In this document: one piece after another, positions 15,111 through 22,746 of the stretch
Layout of the letters: each line of letters opens with the position of its first letter
Numbering within the stretch: the first letter of the stretch is position 1
Source of the DNA: JBLHUT01 sp047629975
Lineage (GTDB): Bacteria > Pseudomonadota > Alphaproteobacteria > Rhodobacterales > Rhodobacteraceae
NCBI GenBank assembly: GCA_047629975.1
Contig: JBLHUT010000019.1
Span: 1-23,201, forward strand
Reading direction: 5' to 3'
DNA length: 23,201 nt
The notes under the pieces: generated by a model
What the model was told of the DNA's origin: nothing
Seen by the model: only the letters and a program-made list of their open reading frames with translations
Databases searched by the model: none
Program-made: the position numbers and the translations under genes

Positions 15111-16505
15111 ATGTCCGAAATCTGGGCCCTGACCGCCGTCGGGATCGCAAACGCGATCCGCACAAAAGAGCTTTCGGCACTGGAGGTTACGCAGGCGCAT
15201 CTGGACCGGCTTGCCGCGGTGAACCCGTCGATCAACGCCGTGGTTCAGGAGTTTCCGGAGGAAGCCCTTGCCGCCGCGCGCGCCGTGGATGCCAAGATTG
15301 CCGCCGGACAAGACGCAGGCCCGCTGGCCGGTGTGCCCTTCACGACCAAGGTCAATGTCGACCAGCAAGGTCACGCCACGACAAACGGGCTCTGCCTGCT
15401 CAAGGATCTGGTCGCACAGCACGACAGCCCCGTCGTGGCAAATATCAAAAAGGCCGGCGGCATCATCGTCGGGCGCACCAACACACCCGCCTTTTCGCTG
15501 CGCTGGTTCACCAAAAACAATTTGCACGGCCAGACCCTGAACCCGCGCGATCCGTCCATCACGCCGGGCGGCTCTTCGGGGGGGGCGGCGGCGGCGGTTG
15601 CCAGCGGGATTTGTGCGGTGGGCCACGGCACCGATATCGGCGGCTCGATCCGTTATCCGGCCTATGCCTGCGGTTTGCACGGCATTCGCCCGACGCTGGG
15701 GCGGGTGCCTGCGTTCAACGCGTCTGGTCCCGAACGCCACATCGGCGCGCAAGTCATGGCCGTTTCCGGCCCGATTGCGCGCACGATCGGTGATTTGCGG
15801 CTCGCGTTGCACGCCATGGCCGCCGAAGACCCGCGCGACCCGTGGTGGGTCCCTGCTCCGCTGGAGCACGGCGCGTTCGAAAAACGCGTAGCCCTGACCC
15901 TTGCCCCTGACGGAATGACCGTGGCCCCCGAGGTTCGCACCGCACTTGTCGACGCCGCACAGCGCCTCGAGGCGGCCGGTTGGCAGGTCGACGAAGTTCC
16001 CTGCCCGCCGATGCGCGCCGCCGCCGAAGTCAACGCCAAGCTGTGGATGGCCGAAATGCGGTTCGGCGCACAAGACATGATCCGCGAAGAAGCCGAACCG
16101 GATGCAGAATTCGTCTTTCGCCAGATGACCAACCGCTCTGCCCCCATCGACATCAACGGGCTTTTGGGCGCATTTCAGGACCGCGCAGGCCTTTTGCGCA
16201 CGTGGTTGGTCTTTTTGCAGAAATATCCGGTTGTTCTGTGTCCTGTCTCGGGGATGTTGCCGTTTGCCCAACAGCTCGACGTCAGCTCGGAAGACACCTT
16301 CGAGACGATCATGCAGGCACAATTGCCGCAACTTGCCCTGCCGACCCTCGGCTTGCCCGGGTTGACCGTCTCGACCGGATTGGTTGGCACCGTGCCGGTT
16401 GGCGTGCAATTGATCGGGGGACGCTTCCGCGAGGATATTCTTCTGGCAGCCGGAGAGGCAATCGAGGCTGGCGGCACACCCGATAATCCCGTCACACCGG
16501 TGTGA
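15111..16505 (+). CDS. Amidase signature family enzyme
   Basis: This 464-residue protein has the amidase-signature family length. The Ser-cisSer-Lys triad is visible: Lys80 (FTTKVNVD), Ser155 in GGSSGG (153-158), and nucleophile Ser179 in TDIGGSIRYPA. The family hydrolyses carboxamides, including aryl and alkyl amides, allophanate, acyl-glutaminyl tRNA and carbamoyl compounds; sequence alone does not decide among these. It is not GatA, because no gatB or gatC is nearby. The ATG at 15111 has AAGGAG 8 bases upstream. It is divergent from the lysR gene and is followed in the same direction, after 213 bases, by a TRAP transporter. It may be controlled by LysR and could process an amide taken up by the transporter or released in the neighbouring modules (inference). 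A 16-bp palindrome spans its stop codon. Confidence 0.92.
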   Translation: MSEIWALTAVGIANAIRTKELSALEVTQAHLDRLAAVNPSINAVVQEFPEEALAAARAVDAKIAAGQDAGPLAGVPFTTKVNVDQQGHATTNGLCLLKDLVAQHDSPVVANIKKAGGIIVGRTNTPAFSLRWFTKNNLHGQTLNPRDPSITPGGSSGGAAAAVASGICAVGHGTDIGGSIRYPAYACGLHGIRPTLGRVPAFNASGPERHIGAQVMAVSGPIARTIGDLRLALHAMAAEDPRDPWWVPAPLEHGAFEKRVALTLAPDGMTVAPEVRTALVDAAQRLEAAGWQVDEVPCPPMRAAAEVNAKLWMAEMRFGAQDMIREEAEPDAEFVFRQMTNRSAPIDINGLLGAFQDRAGLLRTWLVFLQKYPVVLCPVSGMLPFAQQLDVSSEDTFETIMQAQLPQLALPTLGLPGLTVSTGLVGTVPVGVQLIGGRFREDILLAAGEAIEAGGTPDNPVTPV

Positions 16506-16506
16506 C
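16491..16506. repeat. Perfect 16-bp palindrome spanning the amidase stop codon
   Basis: GTCACACC followed by GGTGTGAC is a perfect 16-bp self-complementary site with no spacer; the TGA stop (16503-16505) lies inside it. As RNA it would need to open a loop, so a simple terminator is unlikely. It may be a protein-binding site or a constraint of the coding sequence. Confidence 0.5.
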
Positions 16507-16514
16507 AGGATTGC

Positions 16515-16549
16515 GGGCGCGGCACGGTTTTGCACGCCGTTTGCCGCCC
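16515..16549 (+). terminator. Bulged GC-rich stem-loop after the amidase gene
   Basis: GGGCGCGGCA (16515-16524) pairs with TGCCGCCC (16542-16549) if a CG bulge is allowed, enclosing a T-containing loop. There is no T tract after it. It may terminate or stabilise the amidase transcript, but support is weak. Confidence 0.25.
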
Positions 16550-16588
16550 CCTGCCGAGCGACAAATAACTGCCCAAAAATTAACCTGA

Positions 16589-16627
16589 ATTGTCAACAAT
16601 AGCCTCATTACACGGCAAATGTCGACA
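16589..16627. promoter_or_regulatory. Tandem GntR/FadR-like operator candidates upstream of the TRAP operon
   Basis: Two related sites lie in the 213-base gap before dctP. The first is ATTGT-CA-ACAAT (16589-16600), a dyad with 5-bp arms. The second is the perfect palindrome TGTCGACA (16620-16627), followed by AT. They share TGTCRACAAT in direct orientation, with centres 29 bp apart. TTGT-NN-ACAA sites are typical of FadR/FCD-type GntR regulators, which often control TRAP operons (family knowledge). No such regulator gene lies in this window, and the HutC-type dyad at 1688-1739 is different. I could not place a convincing -35/-10. Confidence 0.5.
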
Positions 16628-16718
16628 ATCAGGACCTGTTCAGCGTCAAAGCCTTGTTAACACATCCCACAAAGCCCTTTGGAAAAGCAGACGTTCCACA
16701 AGCCCAAGGATGCCACAG

Positions 16719-17732
16719 ATGAAATCCAGTCTTAACCTGACCGCCGCGGTCGCGCTTGCCCTGACAAGTTTTGGCCCAGTTTCCGCCTCGGCCGAAACGA
16801 TCATGAAATTCCATCACAACCTGCCCGAAGGGTCTGCGACCGATCTGGGGGCGCGCAAGTTCGAAGAACTCGTCGAGGCCCGCACCAACGGCGAGATCGA
16901 TGTCCAGATTTTCCCCAATAACGCGCTTGGTGATGATGTCGAAGCCGCCCAGCAGATGCAGTTCGGCGCGATCCACGCCGCGCCGATCCCGACGGCCAAA
17001 CTGTCGAACTTCAACCCCTCGTTGCAGTTGATCGACCTGCCGTTCCTGTTTCCCTCGCAAGCGGTAACCTATGCGGTGCTGGATTCCGAGGCCGTCGGGG
17101 GCACTTTGCTCGACGCACTTGCCGCGTCGGGCTTTACTGGTGGTGCGTTCTGGGAAGCGGGTTTCAAACAGTTGACCTGTAACAAGCTGATCGAAAAGCC
17201 CTCTGACTATGAGGGCCAGAAGGTTCGCGTGATGGAAAGCCCGCTGCTGATCGCGCAATTCGAGATGCTGGGCGCGTCGGCCATTCCGATCGCGTTCTCC
17301 GAAGTCTACACCGCCCTGCAGCAGGGTGTTGTCGATTGTCAGGAAAACCCCATCGTGTCGATCAACGCCATGAAGTTCTACGAGGTTCAGGACTACATGA
17401 TGTTGTCCAACCACGGCTACCTCGGGGCGGCGCTGATTTTCTCGAAGGTCTGGTTCGACAGCCAGCCGGCAGCACATCAGCAGATCCTGCTCGACGCAGC
17501 CCTCGAGGCAGGTGCCTATCAGCGTCAGGTATCGGGCGAAATGACAGCCACCCTGCTTGAGGGTATTGTCTCTGCAGGTACAACGACCGTCGTCGAGATG
17601 ACACCGACCCAGATCGATGAGTTTTCGGTTGCGATGCGCCCTGTGCACGACATGTTCTCTGACAAGATCGGCACAGATCTGATGGCAGCGACCTATGCCG
17701 AGATCGAAAAGCAGACTGCACTGCTCAAGTAG
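16719..17732 (+). CDS. dctP: TRAP transporter periplasmic substrate-binding subunit (DctP)
   Basis: This 337-residue precursor has a clear Sec signal peptide: MKSS start, hydrophobic core at about 7-18, and probable cleavage after SASA-25. The ATG at 16719 is preferred over one at 16710 because AAGGA lies 8 bases upstream and it gives a proper signal peptide. DctP features are the ITM-like first strand ETIMKFHHNLPEGS, QKVRVMESP with Arg170 (the conserved arginine that clamps a substrate carboxylate in the family), and EVYTALQQGVVDCQENP at 195-211. It captures an organic acid or a carboxylated compound in the periplasm and hands it to the DctQ/DctM membrane pair. The dctQ gene begins 71 bases downstream, after a strong stem-loop. 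The ligand is unknown; the following PLP, peptidase and racemase-like genes suggest an amino acid derivative. Confidence 0.95.
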   Translation: MKSSLNLTAAVALALTSFGPVSASAETIMKFHHNLPEGSATDLGARKFEELVEARTNGEIDVQIFPNNALGDDVEAAQQMQFGAIHAAPIPTAKLSNFNPSLQLIDLPFLFPSQAVTYAVLDSEAVGGTLLDALAASGFTGGAFWEAGFKQLTCNKLIEKPSDYEGQKVRVMESPLLIAQFEMLGASAIPIAFSEVYTALQQGVVDCQENPIVSINAMKFYEVQDYMMLSNHGYLGAALIFSKVWFDSQPAAHQQILLDAALEAGAYQRQVSGEMTATLLEGIVSAGTTTVVEMTPTQIDEFSVAMRPVHDMFSDKIGTDLMAATYAEIEKQTALLK

Positions 17733-17752
17733 CTGCATCTTGACGTTACTTG

Positions 17753-17776
17753 TGAAGGCGGCGCAGGCCGCCTTCA
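17753..17776 (+). other. Intercistronic stem-loop between dctP and dctQ
   Basis: A perfect 10-bp stem, TGAAGGCGGC (17753-17762) with GCCGCCTTCA (17767-17776), closes a GCAG loop; G-U pairs could lengthen it in RNA. There is no T tract, so it is more likely a stabilising or attenuating structure that keeps the binding-protein message more abundant than the membrane subunits, as is common in such operons (inference). Confidence 0.7.
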
Positions 17777-17803
17777 TGCTGTTTATACGCACCGGAGACA
17801 TCC

Positions 17804-18328
17804 ATGACCCCTTTGATTTCCAAATCTTTCGCCCGACTTGACCGTGCGATGTCACTGCTTGAGGTCACTGTCGTCACGGTGCTGCTTGTTGTGTCGGTGA
17901 CGATTGTTGTTGTGGATATCCTGTCGCGCATCCTTTTGGGGGTTTCGATCTCGTGGGCGTCCGAGCTGGCGCGCTATGCGATTGTCTGGATGGTCTTTGT
18001 CGGTGGCTCCATCGGGGCCCGCAACGGTGCGCATATCTCGATCGACATCCTCGGAGAGACCCTGCCGCCGCATATTGCCCGCCTTGTCTTGTTGATCTCG
18101 TCCCTCACAGCATCTGTGTCTTGCGCCGTGATAAGTTTTCTGGGGTATCAGCTGATGAGCCGGATGATGATGTTCACGCAAAAATCCCCGTCGCTCGAAA
18201 TACCGATGTGGATGGTTTATGCGGTCATTCCGGCCGCCTTTGCCCTGATGTCCATTCGCTTTGCACAGGCCGGCATTGCTGCCGAAATGTCCGAACGTCG
18301 CCTGAACCTTGCCACGAGTACAGGATAA
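17804..18328 (+). CDS. dctQ: TRAP transporter small permease subunit (DctQ)
   Basis: This 174-residue membrane protein has four predicted helices, as in DctQ: about residues 17-43 (VTVVTVLLVVSVTIVVVDIL), 54-72 (a WASELARYAIVWMVFVGG segment), 86-110, and 130-150. The WASELARY-IVWMVF motif and the QKSPSLEIPMWMVYAVIP stretch before the last helix are typical of the family. It forms the inner-membrane transporter with DctM. The ATG at 17804 has GGAGA just upstream. It is followed 12 bases later by dctM. Confidence 0.94.
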   Translation: MTPLISKSFARLDRAMSLLEVTVVTVLLVVSVTIVVVDILSRILLGVSISWASELARYAIVWMVFVGGSIGARNGAHISIDILGETLPPHIARLVLLISSLTASVSCAVISFLGYQLMSRMMMFTQKSPSLEIPMWMVYAVIPAAFALMSIRFAQAGIAAEMSERRLNLATSTG

Positions 18329-18340
18329 CCGGAGCCAAAC

Positions 18341-19612
18341 ATGCCCACATTATTTGCCGGAACGCTTGGCGTTCTGATCGTGCTCGGGGTTCCGATCTTT
18401 ATCACCCTGCTGTTGCCGGTCGTGATTTTTCTGGTCGTGTTCACCGACACGCCCGCGCTGCTGGTGATCCAGCGGTTGTTTTCGGGGATCGACAAGTTTC
18501 CGCTGATGGCGATCCCGTTTTTCATTCTTGCCGGCAACATCATGGCGCAGGGCGGGCTGTCAAAACGGCTTATCCGGCTGGCCAATGCCTTTGTCAGCCC
18601 TTTTTCCGGCGGGCTTGCCATGACGGCGGTCGCCAGTTCGATGTTTTTCGCCGCCATCTCGGGGTCAAGCCCGGCCACGGTGATTGCCGTAGGCAAAGTG
18701 ATGATGCCCGCCATGGCAAAACAAGGCTATCCCCGCTCGTTCACGATCGGGCTTTTGATGAGTGCCGGATCGCTGGGCATCATCATTCCGCCGTCCATTT
18801 TCATGATCGTTTACGGGGCGGTTACAGGCGTCTCTATCGGGGCGCTTTTTCTGGCGGGGATCGGTGCGGGCCTGATTTACGGGATCGTGTTCCTGATCGT
18901 TTGCTTCGGATACGCCCGCATTCACGGCATCAAACGTTCGGCGCAGTGGGACAAGGCCGAGATGCTTGCGGCAGGGCGTGACAGCCTGTGGGGGTTGGCG
19001 GCGCCACTGATCATTCTTGGCGGGATTTACGGCGGGCTTTTCACCCCGACCGAGGCCGCAGCCGTGGCGGTGGTTTACGCCACATTGGTCACGATGGTGA
19101 TCTACCGCGAAATGAGCTTGAGGGAGCTGCTCCAGTGCACGGTTCAAAGTGCGATCACCACCGCGCAGGTGATGATCATCATCGCGGCGGCCTCTGCTTT
19201 CGCGTGGTATCTGACCACATCGGGCTTTGCCAATGGCATCTCGGGTCTGCTGTCAGGGTTTAGCGACGATCCGGTCAAGCTGTTGTTGGCCATAAATGTG
19301 ATCGTGATCATTGCCGGAATGGTGCTTGATCCGAATTCGATCATCATCATTCTGGTGCCGTTCATCGCGGTTGTTGCCACACAGGCCGGGATCGACCCGA
19401 TCCACCTTGGCATCGTGCTGTCTGTCAATGCCGCCATCGGCATGTTCACACCGCCCTTCGGATTGAACCTGTTTGTGGCAACCGGTCTTGGCGCCACTTA
19501 CCGCGAGGCCATTACGGGGTCTGCACCGTTCATCACCGCGGCACTGGTCGCCCTGATGCTGATCACCTATGTCCCGGCAATCTCGCTCTGGCTGCCGTCG
19601 CTGGTCTACTAG
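18341..19612 (+). CDS. dctM: TRAP transporter large permease subunit (DctM)
   Basis: This 423-residue, very hydrophobic protein has the DctM length and about 11-12 membrane segments. Family sequences visible are IPFFILAGNIMAQGGLSKRL, FFAAISGSSPATVIAVGKVM, the GSLGIIIPPSIFMIVYG re-entrant region, and the late FTPPFGLNLFVATGL segment. It is the sodium-coupled translocating subunit that works with DctQ and DctP. The ATG at 18341 has GGAG 6 bases upstream. A nested stem-loop follows the stop codon and may mark the end of the transport operon, after which the PLP-enzyme gene begins. Confidence 0.95.
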   Translation: MPTLFAGTLGVLIVLGVPIFITLLLPVVIFLVVFTDTPALLVIQRLFSGIDKFPLMAIPFFILAGNIMAQGGLSKRLIRLANAFVSPFSGGLAMTAVASSMFFAAISGSSPATVIAVGKVMMPAMAKQGYPRSFTIGLLMSAGSLGIIIPPSIFMIVYGAVTGVSIGALFLAGIGAGLIYGIVFLIVCFGYARIHGIKRSAQWDKAEMLAAGRDSLWGLAAPLIILGGIYGGLFTPTEAAAVAVVYATLVTMVIYREMSLRELLQCTVQSAITTAQVMIIIAAASAFAWYLTTSGFANGISGLLSGFSDDPVKLLLAINVIVIIAGMVLDPNSIIIILVPFIAVVATQAGIDPIHLGIVLSVNAAIGMFTPPFGLNLFVATGLGATYREAITGSAPFITAALVALMLITYVPAISLWLPSLVY

Positions 19613-19615
19613 AGC

Positions 19616-19663
19616 CGGATCATGATACAGAGAGCGGAAGGGCTTGTTCCGCTACCTGATCCG
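19616..19663 (+). terminator. Nested double-stem structure after dctM
   Basis: The outer stem is CGGATCA (19616-19622) with TGATCCG (19657-19663). The inner stem is AGCGGAA (19633-19639) with TTCCGCT (19647-19653) around a 7-base loop. Both stems are perfect 7-bp matches. It starts 3 bases after the dctM stop. No T tract follows, so it could be a processing or attenuation element between the transport genes and the catabolic genes rather than a classic terminator. Confidence 0.5.
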
Positions 19664-19730
19664 ACCTAGGCTTCGGGCGCGGGTGACAGACCTCGAAGGC
19701 CCGCTTCTCATGCCAGCGCCAAGGACCCCC

Positions 19731-20789
19731 ATGCATCTGCTTTCCAATACGCACACCGACCTGAAACTTGCCCCCTCGATCCCGTTTCCCAGCACGGACG
19801 CAGGCGCGGTACAAACATTGCTTGCCCAATGTCCCGCTGCCCGGCAGACACCGTTGGTCTCGGCCACCGATCTGGCACAGATCGCGCAGGTCGCGCAGGT
19901 CTGGGTCAAGGACGAACGTGCGCGCATGGCGCTTGGCAGTTTCAAGGCATTGGGGGCCGCCTATGTCATCGCCACCGATGCAGTTGCAACCGGTGCGACA
20001 GAGCTTGCAACCGCGCTTGCCGGAAAAACCTATATCACCGCAAGTGCCGGTAATCACGGATTGTCCGTTGCCGCAGGCGCACGAGTCTTTGGCGCAAACG
20101 CAATCATCTATATCGCACAGACCGTCCCCGAAAGCTTTGCCCACAGACTGCGGGACAAAGGGGCACAGGTCGTGCGCGCAGGCGTGGATTACGAAGCCAG
20201 CATGACCGCCGCAAAGACCGCCGCGGCCAGCGGCGCAGGCCAGCTTTTGTCCGACAGTTCGTGGGAAGGGTACACCCAGCCCCCTCACCGGCTGATGGAA
20301 GGCTACCTTGCGATGATCGACGAGGCCGCAACCCAGATCCCCACACCGCCCACGCATATCTTTTTGCAGGCCGGTGTGGGGGGGCTGGCAGGCGCGGTCG
20401 CGGCCCTTGCGCGGGTGGTTTGGGGCGCGGAGCCGACGATTGTTGTGGTAGAACCCGATGCCGCCCCCGCCCTTTTCGAAAGCATCAAGGCAGGCCGGTT
20501 CGTGGCCACCACCGGTCCTGTCTCTGCGATGGGACGGCTCGATTGCAAGGAAGCCTCTCTGATTGCGCTCAAGGGGCTGGCGCGCGACGCGGATGTCTTT
20601 GTCACCCTGTCCGAACAGGAAGCCGCGGACGCGATGCCGGTGCTGTCCTCCTGTAATCTGGCAAGCACGCCCTCGGGGGGGGCCGGGCTTGCCGCGCTGC
20701 TGGCCGCATCAAACGCCGACCGCACCGCCCTCGGGTTAAGCGGGACGTCGCGGGTACTGACGTTCCTGAGCGAAGCCCCCGACGCATGA
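19731..20789 (+). CDS. PLP-dependent lyase, diaminopropionate ammonia-lyase-like (tryptophan synthase beta fold)
   Basis: This 352-residue protein runs from the ATG at 19731, which has AAGGA 5 bases upstream (an ATG at 19710 is an alternative). It is a fold-type II PLP enzyme: the Schiff-base lysine is Lys72 in LGSFKALGAAY, the SAGNHG loop binds the cofactor and substrate carboxylate, GVGGLAG binds the PLP phosphate, and a TPSGGAG segment follows near the end. The KDER-RM-LGSFKALG wording is that of the diaminopropionate ammonia-lyase/DpaL-like group, related to threonine dehydratase and to ectoine-cluster EutB. It probably eliminates ammonia, or another beta group, from an amino acid to give a 2-oxo acid. 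It overlaps the M24 peptidase gene (ATGA, 20786-20789) and follows the TRAP genes, so it likely acts on the imported compound or its product. Confidence 0.88.
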   Translation: MHLLSNTHTDLKLAPSIPFPSTDAGAVQTLLAQCPAARQTPLVSATDLAQIAQVAQVWVKDERARMALGSFKALGAAYVIATDAVATGATELATALAGKTYITASAGNHGLSVAAGARVFGANAIIYIAQTVPESFAHRLRDKGAQVVRAGVDYEASMTAAKTAAASGAGQLLSDSSWEGYTQPPHRLMEGYLAMIDEAATQIPTPPTHIFLQAGVGGLAGAVAALARVVWGAEPTIVVVEPDAAPALFESIKAGRFVATTGPVSAMGRLDCKEASLIALKGLARDADVFVTLSEQEAADAMPVLSSCNLASTPSGGAGLAALLAASNADRTALGLSGTSRVLTFLSEAPDA

Positions 20790-21955
20790 CCCCGACACCA
20801 CAGCGCGGGTTCAAAGATGCCGAATTTCGTGCGCGTACCGCACGGGCTCAAACCGCCATGGCCGCCGCAGGGATTGATGCGCTGTTGCTCACCACCGAAC
20901 CCGAAGTCCGTTACTTTACCGGATTTCTGACACGGTTCTGGGAAAGCCCGACACGGCCGTGGTTTGTGATTGTACCCGCCACAGGCGCCCCCGTGGCCGT
21001 GATCCCCGCGATCGGTGCGCCGCTGATGGCGCGTGGCTGGATCACCGATATCCGCACGTGGCGTGCCCCCGACCTGTCCGATGACGGCGTGTCATTGCTG
21101 GCAGAGACCTTGCGCGAAACGATCGGCCCCACGGGCCGGGTCGGGCTGCCGATGGGCCACGAAAGCCACCTTAGGATGCCGCTGGCTGATTATGCCCGCC
21201 TTTGTGCCGCCGTTGCACCGATCCGGTTTTGCGCGGATGACGGGATTTTGCGGGCTTTGCGGATGGTCAAATCCCCCGCCGAGATTGCCAAGATACAGAC
21301 CGCCTGTTCCATCGCGAACCGCGCCTTTTCCCGCGTGCCAGAAATCGCGCACCAAGGCACCCCGCTGTCGCAGGTTTTTCGCCGGTTTCAAATGCTGTGC
21401 CTTGAAGAAGGCGCCGATTGGGTGCCCTATCTTGCCGGCGCGGCGGCTGCGGGCGGTTACGACGACGTGATTTCACCCGCTCAAGACGCGCCGCTGGCCA
21501 CAGGCGATGTGCTGATGCTTGATACCGGTCTGGTCTGGGATGGCTATTTTTGCGATTTTGACCGGAATTTTTCGATTGGCCCGCCCGCGCCGGATGTCTC
21601 GGCCGGATACGCCCGCCTGATCGAGGCGGTGCAGGCCGGACTGGCCGTGGCCCGCCCCGGCGCCACTGCTGCACAAGTCTTTGCCGCGATGGACCAGATC
21701 GTCACCGGTGGCGCAGGCGGGTCCGATGCGGGCCGCCTGGGTCACGGGCTGGGTATGCAACTGACCGAGGCGCCGTCCCTGATCCCGGATGACCACACGG
21801 TTCTGAAGGCCGGAATGGTCCTGACACTGGAGCCGGGCATCGAAGTGGCACCGGGCCGGATTCTGGTGCATGAGGAAAACATTGTGATCAACGAGACCGG
21901 TGCCGCGTTTCTATCGGAACCCGCACCGCCGCAAATTCCCGTTCTTTCCAGCTGA
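20786..21955 (+). CDS. M24-family (Xaa-Pro dipeptidase/creatinase-like) metallopeptidase
   Basis: This 389-residue protein has an N-terminal creatinase-type domain (about 1-155) and a C-terminal pita-bread domain. All five expected metal ligands are visible: Asp246 (LMLDTG), Asp257 (YFCDFDRNF), His320 (GHGLG), Glu349 (TLEPG) and Glu363 (HEENI). It is therefore probably an active two-metal hydrolase cleaving an Xaa-Pro or related amide bond. Ectoine hydrolase (EutD/DoeA) belongs to the same family and occurs beside TRAP, EutA-like and EutB-like genes; my recollection is that it works without metal. Complete ligands here therefore argue for a different substrate, such as a peptide or acyl-amino acid. 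The start overlaps the PLP-enzyme stop by 4 bases. The racemase-like gene starts 34 bases after its stop. Confidence 0.91.
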   Translation: MTPTPQRGFKDAEFRARTARAQTAMAAAGIDALLLTTEPEVRYFTGFLTRFWESPTRPWFVIVPATGAPVAVIPAIGAPLMARGWITDIRTWRAPDLSDDGVSLLAETLRETIGPTGRVGLPMGHESHLRMPLADYARLCAAVAPIRFCADDGILRALRMVKSPAEIAKIQTACSIANRAFSRVPEIAHQGTPLSQVFRRFQMLCLEEGADWVPYLAGAAAAGGYDDVISPAQDAPLATGDVLMLDTGLVWDGYFCDFDRNFSIGPPAPDVSAGYARLIEAVQAGLAVARPGATAAQVFAAMDQIVTGGAGGSDAGRLGHGLGMQLTEAPSLIPDDHTVLKAGMVLTLEPGIEVAPGRILVHEENIVINETGAAFLSEPAPPQIPVLSS

Positions 21956-21989
21956 TAACCCTTTCTTTCCACCAGATAAAAGGTGCGCC

Positions 21990-22733
21990 GTGACCCATTT
22001 CGATTACACACTCGACACGACCGAACGCCCGACACTGGGTCTTGTGGTTCTGCAAACCGATGAAACCATCGAACAGGATTTTCGCCGCCTGATCCCGACC
22101 CACGCCCAACTCTATGTTTCCCGCGTGCCAAGCGGGCTTGAGGTATCGCGGGAAACACTGGCCGCGATGGAGGCCGAAATCCCGAATGCTGCGGCTCTTT
22201 TTCCCGCCGGTGCGCATTTTGATGCGGTCGGATACGGCTGCACCTCGGGGACATCGGTGATTGGCACCGCACGGATCGGGGCGTTGGTGCGCAGCGGTAT
22301 CGCCACCGCGCATGTAACCGAGCCGGTGTCCGCGCTGGTCGCGGCCTGCGCCGCACTGGGCCTGCGCAAAATCGCGTTTCTGTCACCCTACGTCGAGGAA
22401 GTGTCCGCAGGATTGCGCGACGTTCTGGCGGATATGGGCGTCGAAAGTACCGTATTCGGATCCTTCAACGAAGCCGAAGAGGTCAAGGTCGCGCGCATTG
22501 CCCCTGATGCGTTGATCACCGCGGCCACGGATCTTGCAAAATCAGCCGATGTCGACGCGGTGTTTTTATCGTGCACCAATCTGCGCACGCTTGACGTGAT
22601 CGACGCGGTCGAGACCCGCTGTGGCAAGCCGGCCCTGTCCAGCAATCAGGTGCTTGCGTGGCACATGGCGCAGCTGGCGGGGATCGGCACGCTGGACGCG
22701 CTGCCCGGGGCGTTGGGGCGCGTGTCGCTTTAG
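21990..22733 (+). CDS. Maleate isomerase/Asp-Glu racemase superfamily protein (EutA-like)
   Basis: The protein has 247 residues from a GTG start at 21990, chosen because AAGG lies 6 bases upstream and the product then begins THFDYTLD just before the first strand; no ATG is suitably placed. The two family cysteines are Cys84 in GYGCTSGT and Cys195 in LSCTNLRT, each at the end of one half of the duplicated fold. Relatives are maleate cis-trans isomerase, arylmalonate decarboxylase, Asp/Glu racemase and the ectoine-cluster protein EutA. With both cysteines present, a racemase or cis-trans isomerase is more likely than the one-cysteine decarboxylase (inference). It is the last gene of the operon, converging at a 13-base gap with the hydantoinase-like gene. 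Confidence 0.89.
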   Translation: MTHFDYTLDTTERPTLGLVVLQTDETIEQDFRRLIPTHAQLYVSRVPSGLEVSRETLAAMEAEIPNAAALFPAGAHFDAVGYGCTSGTSVIGTARIGALVRSGIATAHVTEPVSALVAACAALGLRKIAFLSPYVEEVSAGLRDVLADMGVESTVFGSFNEAEEVKVARIAPDALITAATDLAKSADVDAVFLSCTNLRTLDVIDAVETRCGKPALSSNQVLAWHMAQLAGIGTLDALPGALGRVSL

Positions 22734-22746
22734 CCTCTCCGGCACC

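Noticed and set aside
15111..16505. Amidase as glutamyl-tRNA amidotransferase GatA
   Set aside because: There is no gatB or gatC beside it, and it lies in a catabolic context divergent from a LysR gene.
14970..16535. A 521-residue minus-strand open frame opposite the amidase gene
   Set aside because: It has no recognisable motifs, whereas the plus strand carries the full amidase triad.
16629..17855. A 408-residue minus-strand open frame opposite dctP
   Set aside because: It is antisense to a DctP gene with signal peptide and family motifs, and its composition is atypical for a protein.
17953..18981. A 342-residue plus-strand frame overlapping dctQ and dctM
   Set aside because: It is an out-of-frame reading through two membrane-protein genes with normal starts and ribosome-binding sites.
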